Assembly: GCA_023405135.1 (NCBI GenBank)
Contig: JAEXYZ010000076.1
Span: 1-33,538 of the forward strand
DNA length: 33,538 nucleotides
Direction of reading: 5' to 3'
From: Bacillota bacterium
GTDB lineage: Bacteria > Bacillota > Bacilli > Bacillales_A > Planococcaceae
Shown here: positions 7,398 to 15,882 of the stretch, in pieces
How the letters are laid out: every line of letters begins with the position of its first letter
How positions within the stretch are numbered: the stretch's first letter is position 1
The notes under the pieces: model-generated
Databases searched by the model: none
The model's input: the letters and a program-made list of their open reading frames with translations, nothing else
Told to the model about the DNA's origin: nothing
Made by a program: the position numbers and the translations under genes

Positions 7398-8834
7398 ATG
7401 GAAAAATGTACTGCATTTATTAATGGAGAATTTATAAAAAATGAATCGGATTCATGGCTTGATGTTATTTATCCAGGGACGAATGAAGTAGTTGCACAAG
7501 TTCAAAGCTGTAACGTTGAGCATGTTAATAAAGCTGTAGATTGTGCAACAAAAGCGTTTAAAAATTGGAAAAACACACCTGCGTACCAACGTGAAAACTA
7601 TGTGAAAGATTTTGTTGCATTACTACGTATGGAAGAGAACTATAAGATGATTGGGAAATACATTAACTTGGAAATGGGAAAACCAATTACTTCGGCAAAT
7701 TCAGAGGCTTTTTACAGTGCTGATTTAGCTGAATACCAATCACAATGGGCGCGTCGAATCGATGGGGAGATTATTACAAGTGATTCAGTATCAGAACGTA
7801 TTTTAATAGAAAAAGAACCTTTAGGGGTAATTGGTGTAATTGTGCCATGGAATTTCCCTATTTACGTTTTAATTCGAAAAGTTATTCCTGCATTAATTGC
7901 AGGCAATACAGTGGTAATTAAACCAAGTAATAAATCTCCTATTTCAGCTTTAAAATTGGCGCACCTTTTTCAAAAAGCCGGTTTTCCAGAAGGTGTCGTA
8001 AATATTGTAACGGGTGCTGATGAGATTGTTGGTGAAGCTCTTACATCTGCAAATATTCAAATGGTTACATTTACAGGTTCAACTAGAGTTGGACAGCAGA
8101 TTATGAAAAAATGTGCTGAGAAAATGATTCGAGTATCACTGGAACTTGGAGGAAAGGCACCTGCTATTGTCATGGATGATGCAAACATTGAATTAGCGGT
8201 TTCATCTATTAAAGGTGGCCGTTTATCCAATTCGGGTCAAGTATGTAGTAATACAGAACGTGTTTATGTACATGAGACGATTAAAGATGAATTTGTATCC
8301 AAATTATTGACGGCATTTAAAGAAATAAAAGTTGGGGATGGACGAATAAATCCAGATGTTGAAGTAGGTTGTTTAGTGTCATCTACAGACGCGGCACGGG
8401 TTGATCAAATGGTAAAAGAAGCGGTAGAAGAAGGGGCAGAAATTTTATACGGTGGCCGAATTTTAACTGAACTGGGAAATAGTTTTTATGCACCTACAAT
8501 TTTAGTTAATTGTCATCAGAAAATGAAAATTGTTCAACAAGAAGTGTTTGGTCCAGTACTTCCTATTTTAACATTCTCAACTATTGAAGAAGCAATTGAA
8601 TTGGCTAATGACTCTGAATATGGACTTACTTCAAATATTTATACAACTTCCTATCAATCTGTAATGAAGCTAACAAAAGAATTAGAATTCGGAGAAGTAT
8701 ATGTAAATCGTCAACAAGGTGAAGCATATCAAGGCTACCATGCAGGTTGGAAAAAGTCCGGTATCGGTGGAGATGATGGTAAACATGGCTTTGAGGAATT
8801 TTTACAACATAAAACAGTATATTTAAGCTTTTAA
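7398..8834 (+). CDS. AldA-like (lactaldehyde/glycolaldehyde-type) aldehyde dehydrogenase
   Basis: A 478-residue aldehyde dehydrogenase close to Escherichia coli AldA in pattern, including the C-terminal stretch with HAGWKKSGIGGDDGKHG. Catalytic residues are Asn152 (PWNFP), Glu249 (LELGGKAP) and Cys283 (GQVCSNTERVY). AldA enzymes oxidise small 2-hydroxyaldehydes such as lactaldehyde and glycolaldehyde, so the pathway may pass through a hydroxylated aldehyde. I take the ATG at 7398, preceded by AGGGAGGA; a GTG at 7371 would overlap the upstream gene. It follows the enolase-family gene by 13 bases and precedes the iron alcohol dehydrogenase. The AldA relationship is well supported; the actual substrate is inferred. 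Confidence 0.92.
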   Translation: MEKCTAFINGEFIKNESDSWLDVIYPGTNEVVAQVQSCNVEHVNKAVDCATKAFKNWKNTPAYQRENYVKDFVALLRMEENYKMIGKYINLEMGKPITSANSEAFYSADLAEYQSQWARRIDGEIITSDSVSERILIEKEPLGVIGVIVPWNFPIYVLIRKVIPALIAGNTVVIKPSNKSPISALKLAHLFQKAGFPEGVVNIVTGADEIVGEALTSANIQMVTFTGSTRVGQQIMKKCAEKMIRVSLELGGKAPAIVMDDANIELAVSSIKGGRLSNSGQVCSNTERVYVHETIKDEFVSKLLTAFKEIKVGDGRINPDVEVGCLVSSTDAARVDQMVKEAVEEGAEILYGGRILTELGNSFYAPTILVNCHQKMKIVQQEVFGPVLPILTFSTIEEAIELANDSEYGLTSNIYTTSYQSVMKLTKELEFGEVYVNRQQGEAYQGYHAGWKKSGIGGDDGKHGFEEFLQHKTVYLSF

Positions 8835-8872
8835 CATAGGAACTTTTGACACAATAATGAGGGGGATATTAT

Positions 8873-10036
8873 ATGACTGCTTCACTAAGCTATTACTCAA
8901 GAACAAAAATTTTATTTGGTGAAGGTGAATATTTAAATCTACCAAATGAAATTGAAAGGCTAATAGGAAAAGAAAAAGTTTTAATAGTAACTGACCAAGG
9001 GGTAAAAATGGTTGGGATATTAGAAAAAATTGAAAGCGTTTTAACTGAAAAAGGGTTTGTAGTTGAAAGTTATGCAAATGTAAAACCAGATCCTTCTATT
9101 ATAGAAATTGACGAAGTAGCTAATCTCATCCGGAAAAACGATATAAAATGTGTTATCGGATTAGGTGGCGGTTCGGCGATGGATGTTGCGAAAATGGCAA
9201 CACTTGTTTCGAGCGATACACATAATACAATGCATTATGCATTAATGGAAAATCCATTTAAATCAAGTGAAGTTGTTAATATCGCTATCCCTACAACTTC
9301 AGGTACTGGTGCGGAAGTAACTAGTACTGTTGTCTTTTCAGATCATAAGGGTCGCAAAGTTTGGGGATGGGACGAAAATATGGCACCTAAATTAGCACTA
9401 CTTGACCCTACTTTTACAGTTAATCTTCCAATCCATTTAACAGTAGCAACAACTCTTGATGCTTTAATTCATGCAATGGAAGCGGTAAGTGGTAGACGTT
9501 CCAATCCAATAATTGAAGCATTAAGTTATCAATCGATACGATTAATTAATGAAAATTACGAGAAAGTATTGTCAAATCCAAATGATATTGAGGCGCGCGG
9601 TAATCTATCTCTTGGTGCAACATTGGCAGGGCTTGCTATTGAACAAGGAGGAACTGGTCTTGCACATTGTATTGGTCATGCATTAGGTACTTTGGAAAAA
9701 ATTCCACATGGTCGTGCAGTAGCTATTTCCTTATACGAAATAATCGATTGGTTAGTAGGAATTTCACCAGAAAGTTATAAAACTGTTGCCCATGCAATGG
9801 ATATTGAATGGAATGATGAAGCGCCAGTCAAAATTGCAAATCGATATAAATATTTAGTGAATATTGGTCAACTTGATTTATCAGTGGGAGAAAGAAAAGG
9901 TGATCAACAACAGGAAATAAATCAATTTGTACAAATCATGCAGGATCAAGAGAATCAACCAATGCTGCAAAATAGTTGTGTTATTCCTATGTTAGAGGAT
10001 TTAAATCGTTTTGCTAAAAGTATTTTAAATTCATAA
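8873..10036 (+). CDS. Iron-containing (group III) alcohol dehydrogenase
   Basis: A 387-residue Fe-ADH-family enzyme interconverting a primary alcohol and aldehyde with NAD(H). Metal ligands are visible as Asp196 and His200 (TTLDALIHAMEAV), His265 (GLAHCIGHALG) and His279 (IPHGRAV). The nucleotide loop GLGGGSAMDVAK is intact, and so is PTTSGTGAEVT. The ATG follows GAGGGGG at good spacing. It is the third gene of the operon and probably supplies or removes the aldehyde used by the AldA-like enzyme before it. Members act on lactaldehyde, 1,2-propanediol, 4-hydroxybutyrate, 3-hydroxypropionate and others, so family alone does not fix the substrate. The gene carries an internal cre-like sequence at 9031-9044. 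Confidence 0.92.
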   Translation: MTASLSYYSRTKILFGEGEYLNLPNEIERLIGKEKVLIVTDQGVKMVGILEKIESVLTEKGFVVESYANVKPDPSIIEIDEVANLIRKNDIKCVIGLGGGSAMDVAKMATLVSSDTHNTMHYALMENPFKSSEVVNIAIPTTSGTGAEVTSTVVFSDHKGRKVWGWDENMAPKLALLDPTFTVNLPIHLTVATTLDALIHAMEAVSGRRSNPIIEALSYQSIRLINENYEKVLSNPNDIEARGNLSLGATLAGLAIEQGGTGLAHCIGHALGTLEKIPHGRAVAISLYEIIDWLVGISPESYKTVAHAMDIEWNDEAPVKIANRYKYLVNIGQLDLSVGERKGDQQQEINQFVQIMQDQENQPMLQNSCVIPMLEDLNRFAKSILNS

Positions 10037-10059
10037 TTTCTTACAAAGGGGACTAAGAA

Positions 10060-11676
10060 ATGAAAAAAATTAATTTACGTCATGGAGTGTTTTGGCCACC
10101 GTTTATTTTATTACTTGTTGCTGGTCTATTTAGTTTGTTATATCCAGATTTATTTCTCGAAAAAGTAAATATTGCAAATAATTGGTTGCTCGATAATGTC
10201 GGTTGGTTATTTAGTTTAAGTGGTTTACTTATGTTGGTCGTTGTCATTGCAGTATACTTTTCTCCATTAGGAAAATATCGAATTGGTGGTAAAGATGCAA
10301 AGCCAATGCTAAGTATGAAAAACTGGTTAGCCATTACACTATGTACGACGATTGCAGCTGGCGTAACATTTTGGGGAATTGTAGAACCTATTTATCATTT
10401 GGTAACTCCTCCAGAATCATTAGGGTTAGAACCTAATAGTGCCGAAGCAGCTATTTTCTCTATGTCAACAATGTATTTGCATTGGACAGTTACACCATAT
10501 GCAATTTATTGCGTACCAGCTTTAATGTTTGCTTTTGCATTTTATAATATGAGAAAAAGCTTTAGTTTAAGTTCAACGTTGGCACCGCTTTTAGGAAAAC
10601 GTACTGATGGGAAATTTAGTTCATTTATTGATGGTATATCCTTATATACACTAGCATTAGGTATGGCATCAGCAATGGGAACGGCTATTTTGAATATGGC
10701 TGGTGGGGTTAACTATTTAACAGGCTGGGAAAGCAATGCAACAATGTGGGCGATTATAGCAGCTATTACAATGATTACTTTTACTCTTTCGGCTTCAACA
10801 GGTTTAATGAAGGGAATAAGAATATTATCTAATATAAATATGAATGTTTACATTGTTATTATTCTGTTCATTTTTATTACAGGTCCAATGTCTTTCATCG
10901 TAAATTTAGGTACAGAATCCTTTGGTCATTATTTAACAAACTTTTTTGAAAAAAGTTTATTTACCGGGGCAGCAGCTGGTGATATGTGGCCGAAATGGTG
11001 GACAGTGTTTTATTGGGCAAACTGGTTTGCATGGGCGGCAATTACGGCAATGTTCTTAGGACGTATTGGGTATGGATATACAATTCGTACATTTATCATC
11101 GTAAACTTTGTATTCCCATCTGTTTTTGGTGCATTATGGATGACAATTTTTGGCGGTACAGCGATCCATAAGCAACTTGTTGACGGTACATTAGGCGATA
11201 TTTTAAACAGTTTAGGGGCTGAATCAGTATTATATGCTGTGTTATCTGATGTACCATTATCAATGATTGTAATTCCTTTCTACTTATTTATAGTTTTCAT
11301 CTCATTCGTTACAGCATCCGACTCAAATATTTCGGCAATGGGAGGTATTAGCTCTCACGGTATATCTCCTGAAAGTCAAGAAGCACATATTTTAGTTAAG
11401 GTAATGTGGGGAGCAGCAGTAGGAATTATCGCATGGGTAATGTTAAGTTTTGCAAAAATCGATGGAATCAAGATACTTTCAAATTTAGGTGGAATACCAG
11501 CATTAATATTATGTTTAGCAATAGTAGTTTCCCTATTAAAGGTTGCATATAATCCAGCAAAATATGATGTAACTGAAAAGGTGAAGGAAGACAGTTCTAA
11601 AAATAATGTTCATGAACGAGAGGTTAATGAAGAATTAAGCAGTGATAAGGAATTAATAAAATCAAATAATAAATAG
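10060..11676 (+). CDS. BCCT-family transporter, CaiT-like
   Basis: A 538-residue, 12-helix betaine/carnitine/choline-family transporter in the cell membrane. It resembles the carnitine/gamma-butyrobetaine antiporter CaiT more than BetP, for example FWGIVEPIYHLVTPP near 104-118 and WWTVFYWANWFAW at 313-325. Against CaiT as I remember it, Trp142 is kept (Trp105), Trp323 is Asn321, Trp324 is kept (Trp322) and Tyr327 is Trp325. Arg262, which makes CaiT sodium-independent, is Asn260. This suggests a different ligand and perhaps ion coupling. A charged tail of about 40 residues follows the last helix. As the last gene of the operon it most likely imports the substrate of the pathway. Confidence 0.93.
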   Translation: MKKINLRHGVFWPPFILLLVAGLFSLLYPDLFLEKVNIANNWLLDNVGWLFSLSGLLMLVVVIAVYFSPLGKYRIGGKDAKPMLSMKNWLAITLCTTIAAGVTFWGIVEPIYHLVTPPESLGLEPNSAEAAIFSMSTMYLHWTVTPYAIYCVPALMFAFAFYNMRKSFSLSSTLAPLLGKRTDGKFSSFIDGISLYTLALGMASAMGTAILNMAGGVNYLTGWESNATMWAIIAAITMITFTLSASTGLMKGIRILSNINMNVYIVIILFIFITGPMSFIVNLGTESFGHYLTNFFEKSLFTGAAAGDMWPKWWTVFYWANWFAWAAITAMFLGRIGYGYTIRTFIIVNFVFPSVFGALWMTIFGGTAIHKQLVDGTLGDILNSLGAESVLYAVLSDVPLSMIVIPFYLFIVFISFVTASDSNISAMGGISSHGISPESQEAHILVKVMWGAAVGIIAWVMLSFAKIDGIKILSNLGGIPALILCLAIVVSLLKVAYNPAKYDVTEKVKEDSSKNNVHEREVNEELSSDKELIKSNNK

Positions 11677-11681
11677 GAAGG

Positions 11682-11720
11682 GAGGATGACCAAAAAAGTT
11701 TTAGGTCATCCTCTTATTAT
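11682..11720 (+). terminator. Terminator of the BCCT operon
   Basis: A perfect 10-bp stem, GAGGATGACC paired with GGTCATCCTC, with a 12-base A/T-rich loop, then TTATTATTTTAG. It begins six bases after the BCCT stop codon and ends the rightward operon. The T-rich tail reaches the stop codon of the convergent yugN-like gene. Confidence 0.9.
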
Positions 11721-11721
11721 T

Positions 11722-12135
11722 TTAGTTAAGGTATGGGATGACATTATTAAGTACAACTTGTTCTCCTGCATGTACCCACCTATTTTTATTTTCGATATAA
11801 CCATCTTTATCTATTGGATTTTGAAATTGACTAAATCCCGTCGCATCTAGCAATGAGCTTTCGTCAAAGTCTAATCCACAATTTAACACATGTTTAATGA
11901 CATATGGAGTTTGAAAACTAATTCGAGCTTTCGCAGAATCAAGCATACCATCAATTACAACAAAGGGTAAGCGCAAGTAGATTGTTTCACAGTCCTCTTT
12001 TGAAAGAATTGTATCGAAAAAGCCTCGATCATATTCCCAATAGCTACCAAGACAAAAACCATATTTTTTAATTTGATTTTGAAGAAAACCAAATTGTGCT
12101 TGTTTTCCTTCAATATTAGTATCTAGTCTTAACAT
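11722..12135 (-). CDS. YugN-like family protein
   Basis: A 137-residue soluble protein that I recognise as YugN-like (a small Bacillales family of unknown function) from the pattern KYGFCLGSYWEYDRGFFD, then IYLRLPFVVIDG and the C-terminal HAGEQVVLNNVIPYL. No catalytic motif, signal peptide or membrane segment is visible. The ATG has AAGGAG eight bases upstream. It stands alone, converging on the BCCT operon and diverging from ynzC. Family assignment is fairly confident; function cannot be stated. Confidence 0.75.
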   Translation of the reverse strand: MLRLDTNIEGKQAQFGFLQNQIKKYGFCLGSYWEYDRGFFDTILSKEDCETIYLRLPFVVIDGMLDSAKARISFQTPYVIKHVLNCGLDFDESSLLDATGFSQFQNPIDKDGYIENKNRWVHAGEQVVLNNVIPYLN

Positions 12136-12405
12136 ATTTCTGCTCCTTTTTCCTTCTATTTTTTACAAAACGAGAAAGATTGATACATCGAATATTTAAA
12201 GGGAACTTTAAATTTTTATATTGATAATCTGTTTTTGTTTTGCTTGCATAAAATTATTTTTTGTTTAAACAATGGATTTTCAGAAATCAATAAAGTTAAA
12301 TTACTTGCACTCCATCTATTTTTCTCATACCTTTGAAGTATTGATATTTGCTTTCAGCTATTTTACTTTAGTCTGATTGCGATTGAAGAAAGGTGAGAAA
12401 TACAA

Positions 12406-12636
12406 ATGTTATCTAAAGAAAAAATCGCTCGAATTAATGAGCTTTCAAAAAAAGCAAAAGCAGGAATGTTAACTGAGGAAGAAGCAAAAGAACGTACGAT
12501 TCTTCGTAAGGAATATTTAGATTCATTCCGTTCTTCATTTCGAAACACAATTGAAAATGTTCAAATTTATGATGCTGAAGGTAATGATGTTACGCCGGAT
12601 AAGATTAAAAAAATTCAACATAACAAATTAAATTAG
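12406..12636 (+). CDS. ynzC: UPF0291/DUF896 protein YnzC
   Basis: A 76-residue, highly charged protein of the YnzC family, recognised by LSKEKIARINELSKKAK followed by LTEEEAKER and RKEYLDSFRSSFR. The known structure of this family is a two-helix hairpin; the molecular role is not established. It lies just ahead of tkt, as in Bacillus subtilis, where the lexA-yneA-yneB-ynzC-tkt order places it near SOS genes. Here lexA, yneA and yneB are not upstream; the yugN-like gene and the catabolic island are. The 270 bases before it hold no other gene that I can see. Confidence 0.93.
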   Translation: MLSKEKIARINELSKKAKAGMLTEEEAKERTILRKEYLDSFRSSFRNTIENVQIYDAEGNDVTPDKIKKIQHNKLN

Positions 12637-12715
12637 AGAATAATATAGCACAATTGTAAAAAGTATGACATATTACCGAAAATGTCTGTAAATAGGATTG
12701 TTTTCTGACATAAAC

Positions 12716-12744
12716 TTGTCTAAACTGAATAAGTACAATATAGA
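12716..12744 (+). promoter_or_regulatory. Sigma-A promoter of tkt
   Basis: TTGTCT (12716-12721) and TATAGA (12739-12744) are separated by 17 bases and lie just upstream of the AAAGGATG ribosome binding site of tkt. This suggests tkt is transcribed on its own as well as by any read-through from ynzC. Confidence 0.6.
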
Positions 12745-12764
12745 ACGAGAAAGGATGTCAAATA

Positions 12765-14759
12765 ATGACACAAACAGCGGATCTATTAGCAATTAACGCA
12801 ATCCGAACATTATCTATTGATGCAATTGAAAAAGCAAATTCGGGTCATCCGGGTTTACCAATGGGTGCAGCTCCAATGGCATACACTTTGTGGACGAAAC
12901 AACTACGTCACAATCCACAAAATCCAAAATGGTATAACCGTGATCGTTTCGTTCTTTCAGCAGGACACGGCTCGATGTTACTATATAGTCTTCTACATTT
13001 AGGAGGATACGGTTTAGATATGGAAGAAATTAAAAACTTCCGTCAATGGGGATCGAAAACTCCTGGACATCCTGAATATGGTCATACTGTTGGAGTTGAA
13101 GCAACAACAGGTCCACTTGGACAAGGTATCGCAATGTCAGTTGGTATGGCGATGGCTGAACGTCATTTAGCTGCTACATATAACAAGCCAGGACATGATA
13201 TTGTTGATCATTACACATTCGCACTTTGCGGTGATGGTGACTTAATGGAAGGTGTTGCTGCAGAAGCAATTTCATTAGCTGGTCACCTACAATTAGATAA
13301 ATTAATCGTATTATACGATTCAAACGACATTTCATTAGATGGCGATTTAGCAAAATCATTCTCTGAAAATGTACAAAAACGTTTTGAATCATACGGTTGG
13401 AATTACCTTCATGTTGCGGATGGTAATGATATCGATGCAATTAATACAGCGATCGAACAAGCAAAACAAAGTAAAGGCAAACCAACTTTAATTGAAATTA
13501 AAACAGTTATCGGTTTTGGTTCTCCAAATAAATCTGGTAAATCTGATTCACATGGTGCTCCACTAGGTACAGATGAAGTAACTCTTACAAAAGCAGCATA
13601 CGCTTGGGAACATGAGCCATTCCAAATTCCACAAGAAGTTTATAATACTTTTGCAGAAGCTGCTCAAAAACAAGGTGCAGAGCCAGAAGCAGAATGGAAT
13701 ACTAAATTTGAAAGCTATAAAGCTGAATTCCCTGAATTGGCAGATCAATTTATTAAGGCGATGAATAACGAACTTCCTGCTGATTTTGATGCTGAAGTGC
13801 CAGTTTATGAAGCAGGAAAATCAGTTGCTACACGTTCATCTTCAGGAGATGTAATTAATGCGTTAGCGAAAAAAATTCCTTCATTCTTCGGTGGCAGTGC
13901 TGACTTAGCTGGTTCAAATAAAACTACTATTAAAGGTGCAGGAGATTTCTTCGCCGAAACTCCAGAAGGTCGCAATATTTGGTTTGGTGTTCGTGAATTT
14001 GCAATGGGCGCAGCATTAAATGGTATGGCATTACATGGTGGATTAAACGTATTTGGTGGTACATTCTTCGTTTTTTCTGATTATGTACGCCCAGCTGTTC
14101 GTTTATCTGCATTAATGGGATTACCTGTAACATACGTATTTACCCATGATTCAATTGCAGTAGGTGAAGACGGTCCAACTCATGAACCGATTGAGCATCT
14201 AGCTTCACTTCGCGCAATGCCAAATCTGTCAGTAATTCGTCCAGCCGATGCGAATGAATCAGCAGAAGCTTGGAAATTAGCTGTTTCATCTAAAAATGTA
14301 CCAACTGTGCTTGTTCTTTCTCGTCAAAACTTGCCAGTACTTGCAACAACAGCTGAGCTTGCAAAAGAAGGCGTTGCAAAAGGTGCTTACGTTGTTTCTC
14401 CTGCTACAAAACAAACACCAGATGCTATTTTAATTGCAACTGGTTCGGAAGTTTCATTAGCTGTTGAAGCACAAAGTAAATTATTGGCTGACGGAATTGA
14501 TGTTTCTGTTGTGTCAATGCCTTCGATGGATCGCTTCGAGAAACAATCAGCAGATTATAAAGAATCTGTATTACCTAAAGCAGTTACAAAACGTTTAGCG
14601 ATTGAAATGGGCTCTTCGTTTGGCTGGCATAAATACACTGGCTTTGAAGGTGACATTCTTGCAATCGACCAATTTGGTGCAAGTGCTCCAGGTGAAATCA
14701 TTATGGAAAAATACGGCTTTACTGTAGATAATGTCGTTGCTAAAGTAAAAGCTTTATAA
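12765..14759 (+). CDS. tkt: Transketolase
   Basis: A 664-residue transketolase, the usual length. It moves two-carbon ketol units between sugar phosphates in the pentose phosphate pathway, with thiamine diphosphate and Mg2+. Visible marks are the substrate histidine region SGHPGLPMG, the cofactor motif GDGDLMEG followed by YDSNDISLDGD, the pyrimidine-domain motif FGVREFAMG and THDSIAVGEDGPTHEP. The protein is complete with domains in normal order. It follows ynzC by 128 bases, has its own promoter and is closed by a terminator. In Bacillus subtilis it is followed by sirA (yneE) and yneF; here those genes lie about 9.5 kb further on. Confidence 0.98.
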   Translation: MTQTADLLAINAIRTLSIDAIEKANSGHPGLPMGAAPMAYTLWTKQLRHNPQNPKWYNRDRFVLSAGHGSMLLYSLLHLGGYGLDMEEIKNFRQWGSKTPGHPEYGHTVGVEATTGPLGQGIAMSVGMAMAERHLAATYNKPGHDIVDHYTFALCGDGDLMEGVAAEAISLAGHLQLDKLIVLYDSNDISLDGDLAKSFSENVQKRFESYGWNYLHVADGNDIDAINTAIEQAKQSKGKPTLIEIKTVIGFGSPNKSGKSDSHGAPLGTDEVTLTKAAYAWEHEPFQIPQEVYNTFAEAAQKQGAEPEAEWNTKFESYKAEFPELADQFIKAMNNELPADFDAEVPVYEAGKSVATRSSSGDVINALAKKIPSFFGGSADLAGSNKTTIKGAGDFFAETPEGRNIWFGVREFAMGAALNGMALHGGLNVFGGTFFVFSDYVRPAVRLSALMGLPVTYVFTHDSIAVGEDGPTHEPIEHLASLRAMPNLSVIRPADANESAEAWKLAVSSKNVPTVLVLSRQNLPVLATTAELAKEGVAKGAYVVSPATKQTPDAILIATGSEVSLAVEAQSKLLADGIDVSVVSMPSMDRFEKQSADYKESVLPKAVTKRLAIEMGSSFGWHKYTGFEGDILAIDQFGASAPGEIIMEKYGFTVDNVVAKVKAL

Positions 14760-14764
14760 TAAGA

Positions 14765-14808
14765 AAAAATTACTGATCCAATTCTTTAAGTTTTGGGTCA
14801 GTTTTTTA
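14765..14808 (+). terminator. Terminator of tkt
   Basis: The stem ACTGATCCAA/TTGGGTCAGT (one G-U pair) with an 11-base loop is followed by a run of six T. It starts a few bases after the tkt stop codon. The next 140 bases to the reductase gene hold nothing else that I can identify. Confidence 0.88.
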
Positions 14809-14949
14809 TTTAGGAATGAAAGCAATTTATTTATGATGTGAGTTGGTTTTAAATGCTAGACAGTGTTAAATTTTATACTGATAATTTATTATATGGAGAG
14901 AAATCCTTCTTAATTGAAATCTATTTCCCTTTTTGGAGTAAAGAAGATA

Positions 14950-15513
14950 TTAATTACTATTCCAATGATAGATTACTTGTACAACACCAGAGGAGAATGT
15001 TCTTGTATTAACCAATTTTAAATTTAACCGTTCTTTTATATCAGTAAACAACGGTTTTCCTTCTCCTAATACAACAGGATGAATCGATAATCTAAATTCA
15101 TCAATTAGCCCTAAATTTATAAAAGTTGTAATGAGACTTGCTCCACCATACAGCCAGATGTCTTTACCCGGCTTTTTCTTCAATTTATTTACTTCTTCAA
15201 GAATGTTATCATTTATAAATACGGCTTGATTATCAGTTCCTTTATGTGTTCTAGAAAATACATATTTCTCTTTACTATGGATCAATTCCCAAATTTCTTT
15301 TTCAGAGTCTTCGTTTTTTGGAGAATATTGCCCCCATAAATCGTAGCTTTTTCTACCATATAAAATAGTATCAATTTGATTTAAGAAATTAGTAAACCCC
15401 ATATCAGGGTCCATAACACACCAATCAATTTCTCCATTTTTCCCTTCAATAAAACCATCTAATGTAACTGCTAAATCTAAAATTATTCTTCTCTGTTTTA
15501 CGTTATTTGACAT
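14950..15513 (-). CDS. Dihydrofolate reductase-family (RibD C-terminal-like) protein
   Basis: A 187-residue protein of the RibD C-terminal/dihydrofolate reductase-like family, recognised from DLAVTLDGFIEGKNGEIDW, TILYGRKSYDLW, IWLYGGASLITTFI and the tail with HPVVLGEGKPLF. It probably binds NADPH and reduces a small molecule. The group is separate from true FolA, and most members have no proven substrate. I start it at 15513, where AGGGAGG precedes the ATG; a start at 15534 is less well placed. It stands alone in the block inserted between tkt and sirA. Confidence 0.88.
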   Translation of the reverse strand: MSNNVKQRRIILDLAVTLDGFIEGKNGEIDWCVMDPDMGFTNFLNQIDTILYGRKSYDLWGQYSPKNEDSEKEIWELIHSKEKYVFSRTHKGTDNQAVFINDNILEEVNKLKKKPGKDIWLYGGASLITTFINLGLIDEFRLSIHPVVLGEGKPLFTDIKERLNLKLVNTRTFSSGVVQVIYHWNSN

Positions 15514-15882
15514 AACTATTCCTCCCTTTATCATTCATGTTTCTTTACTCGGTTTAAATAAGATTACACAATAAATTAGATTCAAATACAAATAACCTTT
15601 AAAGGATCACCAGTATTCAACATAGGTTTTAAGGTAAATTTGCTCTATCTTTGGTAGTAATTAATTTATATATTTTAACAAGTTGCTAAACGCGCTTTGT
15701 TCAACTAGGATTTCAATACAGAACATTTGTTCTTGTTTTGATTGTATCAAGAATTTAGTTGAAGGGCAAATATAAACATTTATTTTTAACATAGTCTAAT
15801 GCTAAAAATTAAAGGTATATCATTCAAATAAATAGAATAAATATTTCTTATAACTATATTTAAAGATTGAGAGGGGTAACTA
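15514..15882. other. Intergenic region with a LexA-like palindrome
   Basis: These 369 bases hold no gene that I can support on either strand. The one distinct signal is AGAACATTTGTTCT at 15720-15733, which contains GAAC-N4-GTTC, the core of Gram-positive LexA boxes. It lies about 150 bases before the HMG-CoA lyase gene and 200 bases before the reductase gene, so it could be chance. Confidence 0.3.

Noticed and set aside
416..11676. Naming the island as a DMSP or carnitine pathway
   Set aside because: BCCT transport plus iron alcohol and aldehyde dehydrogenases resembles both, but no DMSP lyase of a known type, CoA transferase, carnitine dehydrogenase or Rieske monooxygenase is present. The substrate is left open.
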